From positions 1-64,000 of the IMG/VR virus record IMGVR_UViG_3300044714_000124: a stretch of 64,000 bases of DNA; one strand, written 5' to 3'. The notes under the pieces were generated by a model. That model was not told the origin of the DNA. It did no database searches and saw nothing but the letters and a program-made list of their open reading frames with translations. Each line of letters begins with the position of its first letter. Position 1 is the stretch's first letter. This DNA comes from a virus. This document shows, piece after piece, positions 24,481 through 33,605 of this stretch. The translations under genes and the position numbers were made by a program.

Positions 24481-24566
24481 GCAAAGGGCGTCGTAAAAAT
24501 GCCGATCGATAGATTGTGCCGGAAGCTGGATCACGAACGAAAGAAACGCTAGGGAAATCTCTTCGC

Positions 24567-24854
24567 ATGACCCTGCATCTCCCACTCGACGAAGCCCAGA
24601 TCGCTTGCGCCGATCTGCTCAAGGAAGCACTCGCCGAAGCGCTTGAAGGCCGCGTGACGTCGATCGGGATCATTGCCTGCATGAAGGACGGCTATGCCGC
24701 GGTGATGGCGGGCCATCAGGCGTCCGCTCTCAATCTGGGCTGCGACGAGCTCAAGCGGCGTATCCTCGATGCGATTTCCTCCGGGAATGTAAGGCCGGTG
24801 GCGGCGAAGCCGAAAATCGAGCTTGGGGTGTGGGAAAACGGGAGGCCGAAATGA
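24567..24854 (+). CDS. Hypothetical protein, 95 residues
   Basis: Helical acidic start (LPLDEAQIACADLLKEALAE) and a basic, proline-rich end. The start is the first ATG in frame near the gap; no strong SD site. Ends by overlapping the MazG-like gene. Confidence 0.5.
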   Translation: MTLHLPLDEAQIACADLLKEALAEALEGRVTSIGIIACMKDGYAAVMAGHQASALNLGCDELKRRILDAISSGNVRPVAAKPKIELGVWENGRPK

Positions 24855-25399
24855 GCGATTACGAGAAGCTGAAACGCAGAGTTCTTGAATTCGAGGAATG
24901 GTTGCGAGGAAACGATCGTGCGGGCGGCGGTCAATTCGATACGCTGGTTCATGATTTGTGGAACGAGATCGAGTGGCTGCGCTCCAGACTTGGCGCGATC
25001 TCCGATTCCGAATCCGGTAGGTCATGGGCGCCTGAGGAATTTTCCGATATGACGTTTCGGGATTTCAGCCGTGCAAATCGTAAACGCTGCGAAGCCGGGA
25101 ATGGGTTTAATCATCGGCTGGATGCTTGGACTTCATCCGATTGGATGACGGCAGTCATGGGCGAATTGGGTGAAGCAGCAAATATCGTGAAGAAACTTAA
25201 CCGTGTTCGCGATTGTATTCCTGGAAATAAAGAAACGGAAAAAGAACTGAAAAATAAGCTCTATCAGGAGCTCGGAGATACTTTTGTCTATCTTGATCTG
25301 CTTTCTCAGTCGTTAGCATTTAATATCGGGGAAGCGGCTTGTGTGGTGTTTAAAAATAAATCAATCCAAATAGGGTATCCCCTGGTGGATAAAATATGA
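24851..25399 (+). CDS. MazG-like nucleotide pyrophosphohydrolase
   Basis: 182 residues. After an N-terminal coiled part, ANRKRCEAGNGFNHRLDAW, then AVMGELGEAANIVKKLNR and YQELGDTFVYLDLLSQS carry the ExxExx(x)/ExxD metal-binding motifs of the MazG/all-alpha NTP pyrophosphohydrolase fold. Phage MazG proteins hydrolyse NTPs, and may lower (p)ppGpp. ATG overlaps the previous stop. Confidence 0.75.
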   Translation: MSDYEKLKRRVLEFEEWLRGNDRAGGGQFDTLVHDLWNEIEWLRSRLGAISDSESGRSWAPEEFSDMTFRDFSRANRKRCEAGNGFNHRLDAWTSSDWMTAVMGELGEAANIVKKLNRVRDCIPGNKETEKELKNKLYQELGDTFVYLDLLSQSLAFNIGEAACVVFKNKSIQIGYPLVDKI

Positions 25400-27654
25400 C
25401 CGACCTCTCCGTCGTCATCGATGACGATACGCAAACCGTCCACGTCGATCCGGTAACGGGCAGCGTGACGACGGATCAGCCCGACGGCGGGGTGGTCGTG
25501 CAATTGCGTGATCGTCCAAAAACGGCGGATGCGAGCGCCGGTGACTTTGACGCCAATTTAGCCGAGACGATGGATTCGCAGAGCCTCGCGAGGATCGCCA
25601 ACGATCTTTATGACGCCATCGGGGCCGACGATCAGTCGCGTCAGGAATATCTGCAAATCCGCGCCCGCGGCTTCGGCCTGCTCGGCACGAAACTCGAAGA
25701 GCCGAAATCGACAGTCGGCGATACCTCGTCGTCGATGGAGGGTATGGCGACCGTCACCAATCCGCTGCTGCTCGAAGCGGTCCTCAAAGGATGGGCCAAC
25801 GCTCATGCCGAGATGCTGCCGGCCGATGGCCCGGTCAAGATCAAGGAGGACGGCGAGGAAACAACCGCCGACGATGACGACGCCGAAGCGCTCGAGCGCG
25901 GCATGAACCATTACCTCACGGTCACGGCCTCCGATTATTACGCCGACACGTCGCACATGCTGTTGTGGGGGCCGTATTTCGGCGGCAGCGGATTCAAGAA
26001 AGTCTATCGTTGTCCGTTGCGCGAGCGTCCGGTGTCGGAAGCAATCGACGTCAAGGATTTGATCGTTTCCGACGCCAAGAAAGACCTGCGCGCATGCGAG
26101 CGCATCACCTTCCAGACGGAGATGCGCTCGTCCGTCATGAAGCGTATGAAGCTCGCCGGCGCCTATCGCGACGTGACGTTGACGCAACCTTCGCCCGAAA
26201 CCAACGCGGTCGATTCGAAGATCGCGTCTATCCAAGGCGTGCAGCCGTCGCAGACGCGACCGGAAGACCAGCCGCACAACATCTGGGAATCGCAATGCGA
26301 GCTCGATATCGAAGAAGGCTTCGACCATAAATCGATGCGCGGCAGCCGCTTCAAGGACCGTGGCATTCCGCTGCCCTATCTCGTCACGATGGACAAGGAT
26401 TCCCGCGAAATCCTCGCCCTGCGCCGCGATTGGAGCGAGGGCGATCCGAACTGCACGCGAAAACGCCTCTATGTCCGCTTTCCCTATGTTCCCGGTCCCG
26501 GCTTCTACGGCACGGGCCTGCTCAACATCCTTGGCAATTCATCGGCCGCGATGACGGCTGCATGGCGGCTCGCTCTCGACAGCGGCATGCTGGCGAACTT
26601 CCCGTCAGGTATGATCGCCAAGATCGCCGGTCGCCAGAACTCAAGCGACATGCGCGCCGGCCCCGGCGAGTTCGTTCCGATCGACACCGGGGGGGTGCCG
26701 CTCAAAGACATGATCATGCCCAATCCGTTCCATGACATCACGTCGGGCTTCATGACGCTGATCGACAAGATCAGTTCGCAGGCCAAGGAAGTCGGCGGAA
26801 CGGCCGATATCCCGGTCGGCGAGGGCCTCCAGAATGTCCCGGTCGGGACGATGCTTGCCAATATCGAGCAGGCAACGAAGATCATGGCCGCCGCCCACAA
26901 GGGCCTCGTCAAGGCGATGGCGGAAGAGTTGCAGATGCTGCTCGACCTATTCCGCCGGCATCCCGAAGACTTCTGGCGCGAAAGCGAAATCCAGCCGGAT
27001 TATTGGGACGAGCAGAAGCTTTTGCGCGCCCTCGACAATACCAAGCTGGTGCCGGTCGCCGACCCCAACACGCCGTCGCATCTCCATCGCGTCGCAAAAG
27101 CGCTCGCCCTCGTGCAATTGCTTGCCGTGCCGCAGTTCGCGCCGCTTCTCAATGCCAAGGAAGCGCTGCTGCGCTGCCTGCGGGTGATCCGCGAAGACCC
27201 GACCAACCTCGTTGTCGATCCCCCGCCCCAGGCTCAACAGCCCGACCCGAAGGCCATCGCCGCTCAGGCCGCGCTGACCAAGGCTCAGGTCGCCGGCATG
27301 GAAGCGCAGGCCAAGGTCGCCTCGGCGCAACAGGATGCGCAGCTACAGCAAGCGAAGTTGGCGACCGAAAAGGATATCGCGACCGTCGATCTGTCGAAGG
27401 AAATGGTCATCCACAATGCCGATCAGGATCGTCTTGCCCAGCAAAACGATCTTGAGGCAAGGCAGCACGCTCTCGACGTCGTCAAGACAGCCCATCAGAT
27501 TCGCGGCGATCAGCAAGACCGCGGCCTTGAAGCGGTCAAGACCGCGCACGACGCCGCGATGGATCATCACGAGGCCGGAATGGCGCAGCAGGAACATGCG
27601 TTGAATGTCGCTCAGGCGATGAAGCCGGAAACGCCGGCCGCGAAGAAGGATTGA
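25396..27654 (+). CDS. Portal protein
   Basis: 752 residues. The central part (HNIWESQCELDIEEGFDHKS, then FYGTGLLNILGNSSAAMTAA) matches the large podovirus-type portals. The C-terminal 170 residues are Q- and A-rich coiled coil (DLEARQHALDVVKTAHQIRG), longer than usual. Portals form the dodecameric DNA gate bound by TerL. The ATG overlaps the MazG stop. Confidence 0.8.
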   Translation: MTDLSVVIDDDTQTVHVDPVTGSVTTDQPDGGVVVQLRDRPKTADASAGDFDANLAETMDSQSLARIANDLYDAIGADDQSRQEYLQIRARGFGLLGTKLEEPKSTVGDTSSSMEGMATVTNPLLLEAVLKGWANAHAEMLPADGPVKIKEDGEETTADDDDAEALERGMNHYLTVTASDYYADTSHMLLWGPYFGGSGFKKVYRCPLRERPVSEAIDVKDLIVSDAKKDLRACERITFQTEMRSSVMKRMKLAGAYRDVTLTQPSPETNAVDSKIASIQGVQPSQTRPEDQPHNIWESQCELDIEEGFDHKSMRGSRFKDRGIPLPYLVTMDKDSREILALRRDWSEGDPNCTRKRLYVRFPYVPGPGFYGTGLLNILGNSSAAMTAAWRLALDSGMLANFPSGMIAKIAGRQNSSDMRAGPGEFVPIDTGGVPLKDMIMPNPFHDITSGFMTLIDKISSQAKEVGGTADIPVGEGLQNVPVGTMLANIEQATKIMAAAHKGLVKAMAEELQMLLDLFRRHPEDFWRESEIQPDYWDEQKLLRALDNTKLVPVADPNTPSHLHRVAKALALVQLLAVPQFAPLLNAKEALLRCLRVIREDPTNLVVDPPPQAQQPDPKAIAAQAALTKAQVAGMEAQAKVASAQQDAQLQQAKLATEKDIATVDLSKEMVIHNADQDRLAQQNDLEARQHALDVVKTAHQIRGDQQDRGLEAVKTAHDAAMDHHEAGMAQQEHALNVAQAMKPETPAAKKD

Positions 27655-27660
27655 TCCCGG

Positions 27661-28119
27661 ATGTATGATTTGAGCCTTGAAGCCGCCCGGCGGCAGTTCG
27701 AGACACTGTTCTCCCACGTCTATGAATTCCGGTCGGAAACTCATCGGATTGGCAGGAATGAGTTGTTTCCGGCTCGAACGCCCAACGGCAAATCCTACAT
27801 GATCGTTCGCAATGGCACCCTCGTGCTCGAAGCCGAAAACCGCGTCGCCCCCTTGCCTGAGCGCGACGCCATCGCGGCATGGTCTTCTGCGGTAATATCG
27901 CTTTGGCGGTTGATGGGCGCGCCATCCTACCTTTACTGGCGCACCGGTCCGGCATATGATTCCGGGTTCGTCTATTCACGATTCGCAATGTCCCACGATC
28001 CGCCGTTCGACAACTATGCGGGGCGGCCGATCAAGTCGCCCGAGCATGCGCCGCTCCTCCAGGAGGTCTCCGATGGCTCATCCCTATCATCAGCATCGCC
28101 AACACAAGGTCGAGCATAG
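27661..28119 (+). CDS. Hypothetical protein, 152 residues
   Basis: A mostly globular protein (SHVYEFRSETHRIGRNELFP), ending in a serine-rich tail. Overlaps the next gene by 47 bases. No family is recognised; location right after the portal suggests a head-related role. Confidence 0.55.
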   Translation: MYDLSLEAARRQFETLFSHVYEFRSETHRIGRNELFPARTPNGKSYMIVRNGTLVLEAENRVAPLPERDAIAAWSSAVISLWRLMGAPSYLYWRTGPAYDSGFVYSRFAMSHDPPFDNYAGRPIKSPEHAPLLQEVSDGSSLSSASPTQGRA

Positions 28120-28831
28120 GCGCGTCGGCCATATCGCGCACGGCTATGCCAGCGGCGGCGGCGTGCGGGTGGAGCACACCGACGAGGGCGCCGACCGCAA
28201 GCTGTTCGCGAAGATGTTCCGCGAGCGCGATGCGCAGGCCGCGGAGGGCGAAGGTGCCGCCCAACGCCGCGATCGTCCGCACCGCGCGAGGGGCGGCAAG
28301 GTTTCCGGCAAGAAGCATCATGGCAAAACCAACGTCAATGTGATCGTAGCGCCGTCCGCCCCTCCTGCTGCGGGCGGCCTGCGTGGTCCGCAGGTCCTCC
28401 CTGGCGGACCGGTCGCGGCGGGCGCACCCGTGTCTCCCCAGACCCCCCCGCCGCGACCTCCCATGCCGCCGCAGGCCGGTGTCGGCCCCGTTCCGCCCGG
28501 AATCGGTGCTTCTGGGGCGCCGGTCATTCCCCCCGGCATGCGCCGCGCCGGAGGGCGTACCGGCTACGCCAAAGGCGGCGGGGTGAAAGACGGCCCGGCC
28601 TGGCGGGAAGGCATTCGCAACGCCACGCCCGTTCAACACAACGAGAGCGGCAAGCTGAATATGGGCGATGTAGGCCGCGGCAAGCCGATCACCTATCGGC
28701 AGGGCGGCGCGGTGCGCGGCGAATCCTCCGATGCAATCGCGCCCGCCACGAAGTTGCCGGGCGGCTCCGGCGGGGCACGCGCGCGGCTGGCGAAGGAGAA
28801 GCGCGCGGCCAAGGATTATGCGAGGGCATGA
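28073..28831 (+). CDS. Basic glycine/proline-rich virion-type protein
   Basis: 252 residues. Start chosen for the AGGAGG six bases upstream. Many Gly-Gly-Arg/Lys patches (RAGGRTGYAKGGGVKDGP), a proline-rich middle and His-rich N-terminus (HPYHQHRQHKVEHRR). Similar GG(R/K)V tails occur in the 1304-residue protein and in gene 45884. Probably virion-associated; no enzyme motif. Confidence 0.6.
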   Translation: MAHPYHQHRQHKVEHRRVGHIAHGYASGGGVRVEHTDEGADRKLFAKMFRERDAQAAEGEGAAQRRDRPHRARGGKVSGKKHHGKTNVNVIVAPSAPPAAGGLRGPQVLPGGPVAAGAPVSPQTPPPRPPMPPQAGVGPVPPGIGASGAPVIPPGMRRAGGRTGYAKGGGVKDGPAWREGIRNATPVQHNESGKLNMGDVGRGKPITYRQGGAVRGESSDAIAPATKLPGGSGGARARLAKEKRAAKDYARA

Positions 28832-29058
28832 TGGCCGGCGGCGAATCTCCGATCAAGTTTTTCGCCGCCGACTATCCTGGTGGCCCGCGCAATCTCAGGG
28901 AACGCCTCGATGAGGCCATGCGCCTTTGTGCGCGGGAAATCGTAACCCCCGGCGTGGTCAAGGATTGGCCGGATTTTGTGCGGCGGATGGGAATTGTCCA
29001 GGGGTTGCAATCCGCCATCGGGATCTGCGATCGGATCGACAAGGAAATGAGGTCGTAA
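28828..29058 (+). CDS. Hypothetical protein, 75-76 residues
   Basis: Two adjacent ATGs overlap the previous stop. PGGPRNLRERLDEAMRLCAR and VRRMGIVQGLQSAIGICDRI suggest a helical phage protein. No family. Confidence 0.55.
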   Translation: MMAGGESPIKFFAADYPGGPRNLRERLDEAMRLCAREIVTPGVVKDWPDFVRRMGIVQGLQSAIGICDRIDKEMRS

Positions 29059-29490
29059 ATGCACGCTAATTTACGTGAAATAGCCGAAGCGGCGACAGTC
29101 GATCCAAAACAGGCGCTATTGGACGCTGTAGGGGAGTTGTCCTACTACGAGGTGTTTCATAATCTCGTGCTGATCGCGACTTACGTGGCCTCGGAAAAGG
29201 TTGGATCATTGTATATGCCCGATCAGACGTTGACGGCCGGACGATTTTATAACGAGGTCGGGTTGGTTCTCAAAAGTGGTCCGCTGGCATTCAGGGATGA
29301 CGATGCCGTGAAGTTTGGCGGCATTACGATAGCAACTGGCGATTGGGTGCTTTATAAGCCGTCCGAAGCCTGGGAGCATTTCATCCGGGATCGGCGTGGT
29401 GCTCATAAGGGGGTGTCGGTGCGACTGGTGCATGATACCAGAGTGCTTGCGCGGGTTGTCGATCCGACGATGATCGGCCGCAGCAGATGA
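29059..29490 (+). CDS. GroES-like co-chaperonin (first copy)
   Basis: 143 residues. TYVASEKVGSLYMPDQTLTA, then GDWVLY and VRLVHDTRVLARVVDP match the beta-barrel of the Cpn10 family with the mobile loop between them. Phage GroES-like proteins (as T4 gp31) help folding of the capsid protein by host GroEL. The next gene is a paralogue. No GroEL is seen. Confidence 0.65.
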   Translation: MHANLREIAEAATVDPKQALLDAVGELSYYEVFHNLVLIATYVASEKVGSLYMPDQTLTAGRFYNEVGLVLKSGPLAFRDDDAVKFGGITIATGDWVLYKPSEAWEHFIRDRRGAHKGVSVRLVHDTRVLARVVDPTMIGRSR

Positions 29491-29885
29491 CTACTTTGCG
29501 GCAAGTCGCCAAAGCCTCGGCGGTGGAATCGCAAGATGCGTGGCGGGCGGCTCTTGGCGACATCTCCGGGATGGCAATTGAAGGGAATTTTTTGTTGGTT
29601 GCTCCATATATAGGATCGGAGAAAATCGGATCGTTGTTCAAGACGGACGAACATCTCGAACAGGCGAGATATCAGGCAAAAACAGGATTTGTGTTGAAGT
29701 GCGGCCCGGTGGCATTTCGCGATGATGAGAGCGTGCGGTTTGGCGGCGTTGGTGTAAAAAACGGTGATTGGGTCATATTTCATCCTAGAAAAATCTTTGA
29801 AATTTTCGTAAATGGACTGCCTTTGCGTTTATTGGAAGACGTTGATGTGATGGCGCGGGTCACCGACCCCGAAATGATTTATTGA
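29487..29885 (+). CDS. GroES-like co-chaperonin (second copy)
   Basis: 132 residues, paralogous to the upstream gene: LVAPYIGSEKIGSLFKTDEH, GDWVIFHP and LLEDVDVMARVTDPEM. The ATG overlaps the stop of copy one. Two different co-chaperonin subunits might form a mixed ring, or serve different clients. Confidence 0.65.
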   Translation: MTTLRQVAKASAVESQDAWRAALGDISGMAIEGNFLLVAPYIGSEKIGSLFKTDEHLEQARYQAKTGFVLKCGPVAFRDDESVRFGGVGVKNGDWVIFHPRKIFEIFVNGLPLRLLEDVDVMARVTDPEMIY

Positions 29886-29892
29886 GGGCGTC

Positions 29893-30186
29893 ATGCCACT
29901 GATAACCTCGCGCCGATCGCTGATTACCGGGCTGGTCTCGTTGATGGCCGCGCCGGCCATCGTGCGTCTGCAAAGCATCATGCCGGTCAAGGCGATCGAG
30001 GCATTTGATCCGGTTAAAGACACCGAAGGTCTTGCTGCGTGTGTCGCGTCGGGTTACGCCATCACATGCAAGGCCATCGTCGATAATCTCTTCGAACAGC
30101 AATTCAATGCGCCTAATCTGCTTTTTGTAAAGGCGCTGGAACATTTTTCCCAAGGATACAATGATCCGAGATCAATCTATGGCTGA
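29893..30186 (+). CDS. Tat-type leader fused to a major-capsid-like fragment
   Basis: 97 residues. Residues 6-25 (SRRSLITGLVSLMAAPAIVR) look like a twin-arginine signal, a kind frequent in Rhizobiales phage proteins. From about residue 53, GYAITCKAIVDNLFEQQFNA aligns with GYAITRKAIDDNLYKQQFNP of the capsid protein at 43321, and the end (QGYNDPRSIYG) aligns with its C-terminus (FGYNDPRAAWG). The DNA is diverged, so this is not a recent deletion. Confidence 0.6.
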   Translation: MPLITSRRSLITGLVSLMAAPAIVRLQSIMPVKAIEAFDPVKDTEGLAACVASGYAITCKAIVDNLFEQQFNAPNLLFVKALEHFSQGYNDPRSIYG

Positions 30187-31204
30187 CGAAGATATCGTGA
30201 TCGCCCTCGAACCGGATGTCACCGGCACAACGGCCGGCAACCAATCTGTCGTCACGAAGACTGTCGATCCCGCCGAGGACCTCGCCGCACAATTCAAGGA
30301 AGCCCAGGCCGAACGGGACCGCGAACGCCAAGGCCGCGAAGCGGCGGAGCGCCAGGCGCAGGCCGAGCGGGAAAACAGCCGGCGCGCCCATGAGGAACTC
30401 GCGACAGCCCGCCGGGAAACGAGCGACAGCCGCTACGATACGGTGTCGTCTGGCATAACCGCGGCGACTGCCGAGATCGATGCTGCCAAGAAGGACATCC
30501 GTGCCGCCGCCGAAGCTGGCGATTTCGACCGTCAGGCCGACGCATACGACAAGCTCGCCCGAGCCAATGCGCGCATGGTGCTGCTTACCGAGGCAAAGAG
30601 CGAGCTTGAAGCGCAGCGGTCGCGAAGTGCTGACGAAGGGGCTGCGGCCGATACACGGCGCCAGGGCGCCCAGACCGCCGCTGCGGCGCCGGCCGACCCG
30701 GTCGAGGCATTCATCTCATCGCGCACGGCGCCTAGCCAGCAATGGCTCCGCGCGCATCTCGATTACGTCAAGGACCCGAAAAAAAACGCCCGGATGACGG
30801 CCGCTCATTTCGATGCGAAGGCGGATGGCCTGATGGAAGATACGGCGGAATATTTCGCGCACATCAACAAATATCTCGGTCTGGATCGCGCGGCCAATGG
30901 CGCCGGCAATGACACCGGCAACGGTCATGCGCAGAATCAGCAAACCGCCATAAGGAGACCCGCCGTGCCCGTTGCTCCCGTCAATTCGAGCCGCGGCGGC
31001 GACGGCAGCAGTCCGACCGAAGTGCGTTTGAGCCGGTCGGAGGCCGAAGCCGCGACCGACGGAACGCATGTGTGGAATTATGACGATCCTTCGCCGCAGA
31101 AGCGCTTCAAGAAAGGCGATCCGATCGGGACTCAGGAATTTGCGCGGCGCAAATACGAAATGACGAAGCAGGGGCGCTATGCGCGGTATAACACGGATCA
31201 GTAG
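30179..31204 (+). CDS. Scaffold-type protein
   Basis: 341 residues from MADEDIV (an earlier ATG at 30161 is possible). The N-terminal 180 residues form a charged coiled coil (EAQAERDRERQGREAAERQA). The C-terminus (EAEAATDGTHVWNYDDPSPQ, then KKGDPIGTQEFARRKYEMTK) is a separate domain repeated in gene 31213. Size, coiled coil and place between portal and capsid fit a scaffolding protein. Confidence 0.6.
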   Translation: MADEDIVIALEPDVTGTTAGNQSVVTKTVDPAEDLAAQFKEAQAERDRERQGREAAERQAQAERENSRRAHEELATARRETSDSRYDTVSSGITAATAEIDAAKKDIRAAAEAGDFDRQADAYDKLARANARMVLLTEAKSELEAQRSRSADEGAAADTRRQGAQTAAAAPADPVEAFISSRTAPSQQWLRAHLDYVKDPKKNARMTAAHFDAKADGLMEDTAEYFAHINKYLGLDRAANGAGNDTGNGHAQNQQTAIRRPAVPVAPVNSSRGGDGSSPTEVRLSRSEAEAATDGTHVWNYDDPSPQKRFKKGDPIGTQEFARRKYEMTKQGRYARYNTDQ

Positions 31205-31212
31205 GAGACTTG

Positions 31213-31872
31213 ATGTCGTTTTCGTCATGGGTGCGCCGTGCGGTGGCGTACGTGGAAAGCTTGGTCGCGCCGCGACGCGACACCAAACCTTATTCAATCG
31301 ATCCGTTTCACGTCGATCCCGCCATTGTGCCGGAGGGATGGGAGTATCAATGGAATGTTCTGACCGTTCTCGGGCAGGAACAGGTGCAGTTGGAAAAATT
31401 CATGGCAAATGGCGGCTGGCATCCGGTCCCGTTTCGCAAGCATGCGCGTTATTTTCCAGGCTATGAACGCGACGGGGAAATTCACTATGGTGGTCAACGG
31501 CTGGAACGCCGGCTCAAAGCAGAAAACGCCGGCAGGACAAGCGCCGGGGGCCTTGAGGAAATCCTGGGCTATCATGCTCAACGGTATCCGCAACTGCCGT
31601 CGATTGATAAGGTGCTGGAATCCCCCAAGGGGGTTTATGGGTTGTCATATAATGATCGAAATCCAATAAAGTCATCTCCGACAGAGCATGTTTCGATCGA
31701 AGATGTCGTATTGACGACAAGAGAAATCGAAGCAGCGACCGATGGAACAATCCCTTGGAACCATGACGATATCGCTGGGAGCTATAAAAAAGGCGATCCC
31801 ATCGGAATTGACGAGTATAAACGCCGGAAGGCGATCATGACCAAAGAGGGCCGCTACGATGTCAAACACTGA
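31213..31872 (+). CDS. Mosaic structural protein
   Basis: 219 residues. The N-terminal part (IDPFHVDPAIVPEGWEYQWN) is paralogous to gene 31859, while the C-terminal part (IEAATDGTIPWNHDDIAGSY, KKGDPIGIDEYKRRK) is paralogous to the C-terminus of 30179. AGGAG lies upstream of the ATG. No enzyme motif; likely virion-assembly related. Confidence 0.6.
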   Translation: MSFSSWVRRAVAYVESLVAPRRDTKPYSIDPFHVDPAIVPEGWEYQWNVLTVLGQEQVQLEKFMANGGWHPVPFRKHARYFPGYERDGEIHYGGQRLERRLKAENAGRTSAGGLEEILGYHAQRYPQLPSIDKVLESPKGVYGLSYNDRNPIKSSPTEHVSIEDVVLTTREIEAATDGTIPWNHDDIAGSYKKGDPIGIDEYKRRKAIMTKEGRYDVKH

Positions 31873-32506
31873 GGGAATGCCGATGGACCTCGGCGAGGAC
31901 GTTCATGCCGCCGCCATGCCGCGCCGCGGGCGCCCGCGCAAGGATGCGCGTTCCGAGTCTGCCCGCGAATTGCCGCGCGAGATGCGCGAAGGTCTCGTCG
32001 TGCAGGGCCGCAACGGCGAAATGCTGTCCCGGAAGAGGCGCGGCAACATCTCCGACCCGCTGCACGTCGATCCTTCCATGGTGCCCGAAGGTTGGGAATA
32101 CCAGTGGAACACCGTCGATGTCTACGGCAATGCCGACGTGGTCCGCCGCCAATCGAATGAGATGTACGCGAACGGCTGGCGCCCTGTTCCGGCCGAGCGC
32201 CATCCGGGCATCTGGACGGCGATCGATTACAAGGGGCCTATCATCATGGCCGGATGCCGTCTTGACGAGCGGCCGAAATCCCTGTGCGACGATGCCCGCG
32301 AAGACATGCGGGCCGAAGCTCGCCGGCAGACTCAGGATCGTGACAATTCGATCATGGGCGGCAAGGCCGCGTTGCGGCAGAACATGCCGCCTGGATTCGA
32401 GATGGATCGGCGCTATCGCGGCACCGGCGGCGACCTGCGCATGTCGATCGATCCGGCAGTGGACGTGCCGGCGCCGCAGCATCGGCTTGCGGAACCAGGG
32501 GAATGA
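31859..32506 (+). CDS. Structural-type protein, 215 residues
   Basis: PLHVDPSMVPEGWEYQWNTV and ANGWRPVPAERHPG identify a family also seen in 31213. The N-terminus has a basic RGRPRKDAR patch like an AT-hook. The ATG overlaps the previous stop. No function is known. Confidence 0.6.
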   Translation: MSNTEGMPMDLGEDVHAAAMPRRGRPRKDARSESARELPREMREGLVVQGRNGEMLSRKRRGNISDPLHVDPSMVPEGWEYQWNTVDVYGNADVVRRQSNEMYANGWRPVPAERHPGIWTAIDYKGPIIMAGCRLDERPKSLCDDAREDMRAEARRQTQDRDNSIMGGKAALRQNMPPGFEMDRRYRGTGGDLRMSIDPAVDVPAPQHRLAEPGE

Positions 32507-32645
32507 GGATTACCCATCCGGGACATCTTTCGGCTTGGGCAGCGCCGGGCTCGGGTATCGGAAATGTAGCCTGCGGGTTTCGGATGGGACAAAGCGTGAT
32601 CACCGTTCAAGGCTACAGACCGGCGCACCAATCAAGGAGGATCGA

Positions 32646-33605
32646 TTGCCGAAACTGGTCATCTCTCTAGCGACCCGAGGCCGCCCGGCGCAGCTTCTTG
32701 ACACCATCCTGAAGTCCCGCGCGAACTGGACGCACCCGGAAACCGTGCTGGTGGTCGCCTGCGACGATGACGACCAGCCATCCATCGCCGCGGTGCTCGG
32801 CCTCAATCCCGCGATCCGCCATCCGCAATTGCCGGTCCCCCAGACCGGTATCGTGCTTGATGTCAGGCCAAGAGAAGACACCATCGCCGGCAAATGGAAC
32901 CGCGCAATCGAAGTCCCCGCCGATGTCTATCTGGTGGCCGCCGATGATGCTCCCGATGTCACGCCGGGTTACGACAGCGCCATTCTCGAAGCCGCTGGCC
33001 GTTTCAACGACGGAATCGGTGTCGTATATGGGCACCTCGCCAACGCTTCCTTTCCCGGCATCATGGCCCCAACCCGCAAGTTTGTCGAAAAGCTCGGCCA
33101 TATCTTTCCTCCGTTGTTCTCCTACTGGTTCGTCGATCACTGGATCGACGATATCGCGCGATTGATCGACCGCATTTCGTTTGCCGATGTTCGCACCGAC
33201 CAATCCCGCGCCGGGCAGACCCAGGAAATGCGCGAGCCTGCTTGGTGGGCGAATTTCTTCGATGCGGGCTATCTGCTGCGCCGGCGGATCGCTCATGCGA
33301 TCGTCTCCGGCGAGGACTTCATCGAGACTCCGGGCCGGAAAGCGATACTGCTTGCCCACCATCCCCTGATCGAATTCCGTTCGCGCTGGATCAACGACAA
33401 CGTCCGCGCCAATGCGGGCGCAATGACCAATTGGGCGGCCGAGCAGAACAAGGACGAGCGCTACATGCGCGTGCGCAATGCCGCGGTGGGGATGCTCGAT
33501 GGCATTCTCGACGGAATGGATGCCGTCGAGGCGGCGCGGTTTCGTGGCTTGCTGGTGCCGCCCACCATCGTGCCGGCGCTGCCGCGGGCTGTGGGGTTCA
33601 TGTGA
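32646..33605 (+). CDS. GT-A-type glycosyltransferase
   Basis: 319 residues. A TTG start is chosen because AAGGAGG is five bases upstream and no later ATG has one. LPKLVISLATRGRPAQLLDT and a DDDDQPS motif near residues 40-45 match family-2-like nucleotide-sugar binding; VYLVAADDAPDVTPGYDSAI is the second conserved part. It opens the sugar module. Donor and acceptor are unknown. Confidence 0.65.
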   Translation: MPKLVISLATRGRPAQLLDTILKSRANWTHPETVLVVACDDDDQPSIAAVLGLNPAIRHPQLPVPQTGIVLDVRPREDTIAGKWNRAIEVPADVYLVAADDAPDVTPGYDSAILEAAGRFNDGIGVVYGHLANASFPGIMAPTRKFVEKLGHIFPPLFSYWFVDHWIDDIARLIDRISFADVRTDQSRAGQTQEMREPAWWANFFDAGYLLRRRIAHAIVSGEDFIETPGRKAILLAHHPLIEFRSRWINDNVRANAGAMTNWAAEQNKDERYMRVRNAAVGMLDGILDGMDAVEAARFRGLLVPPTIVPALPRAVGFM

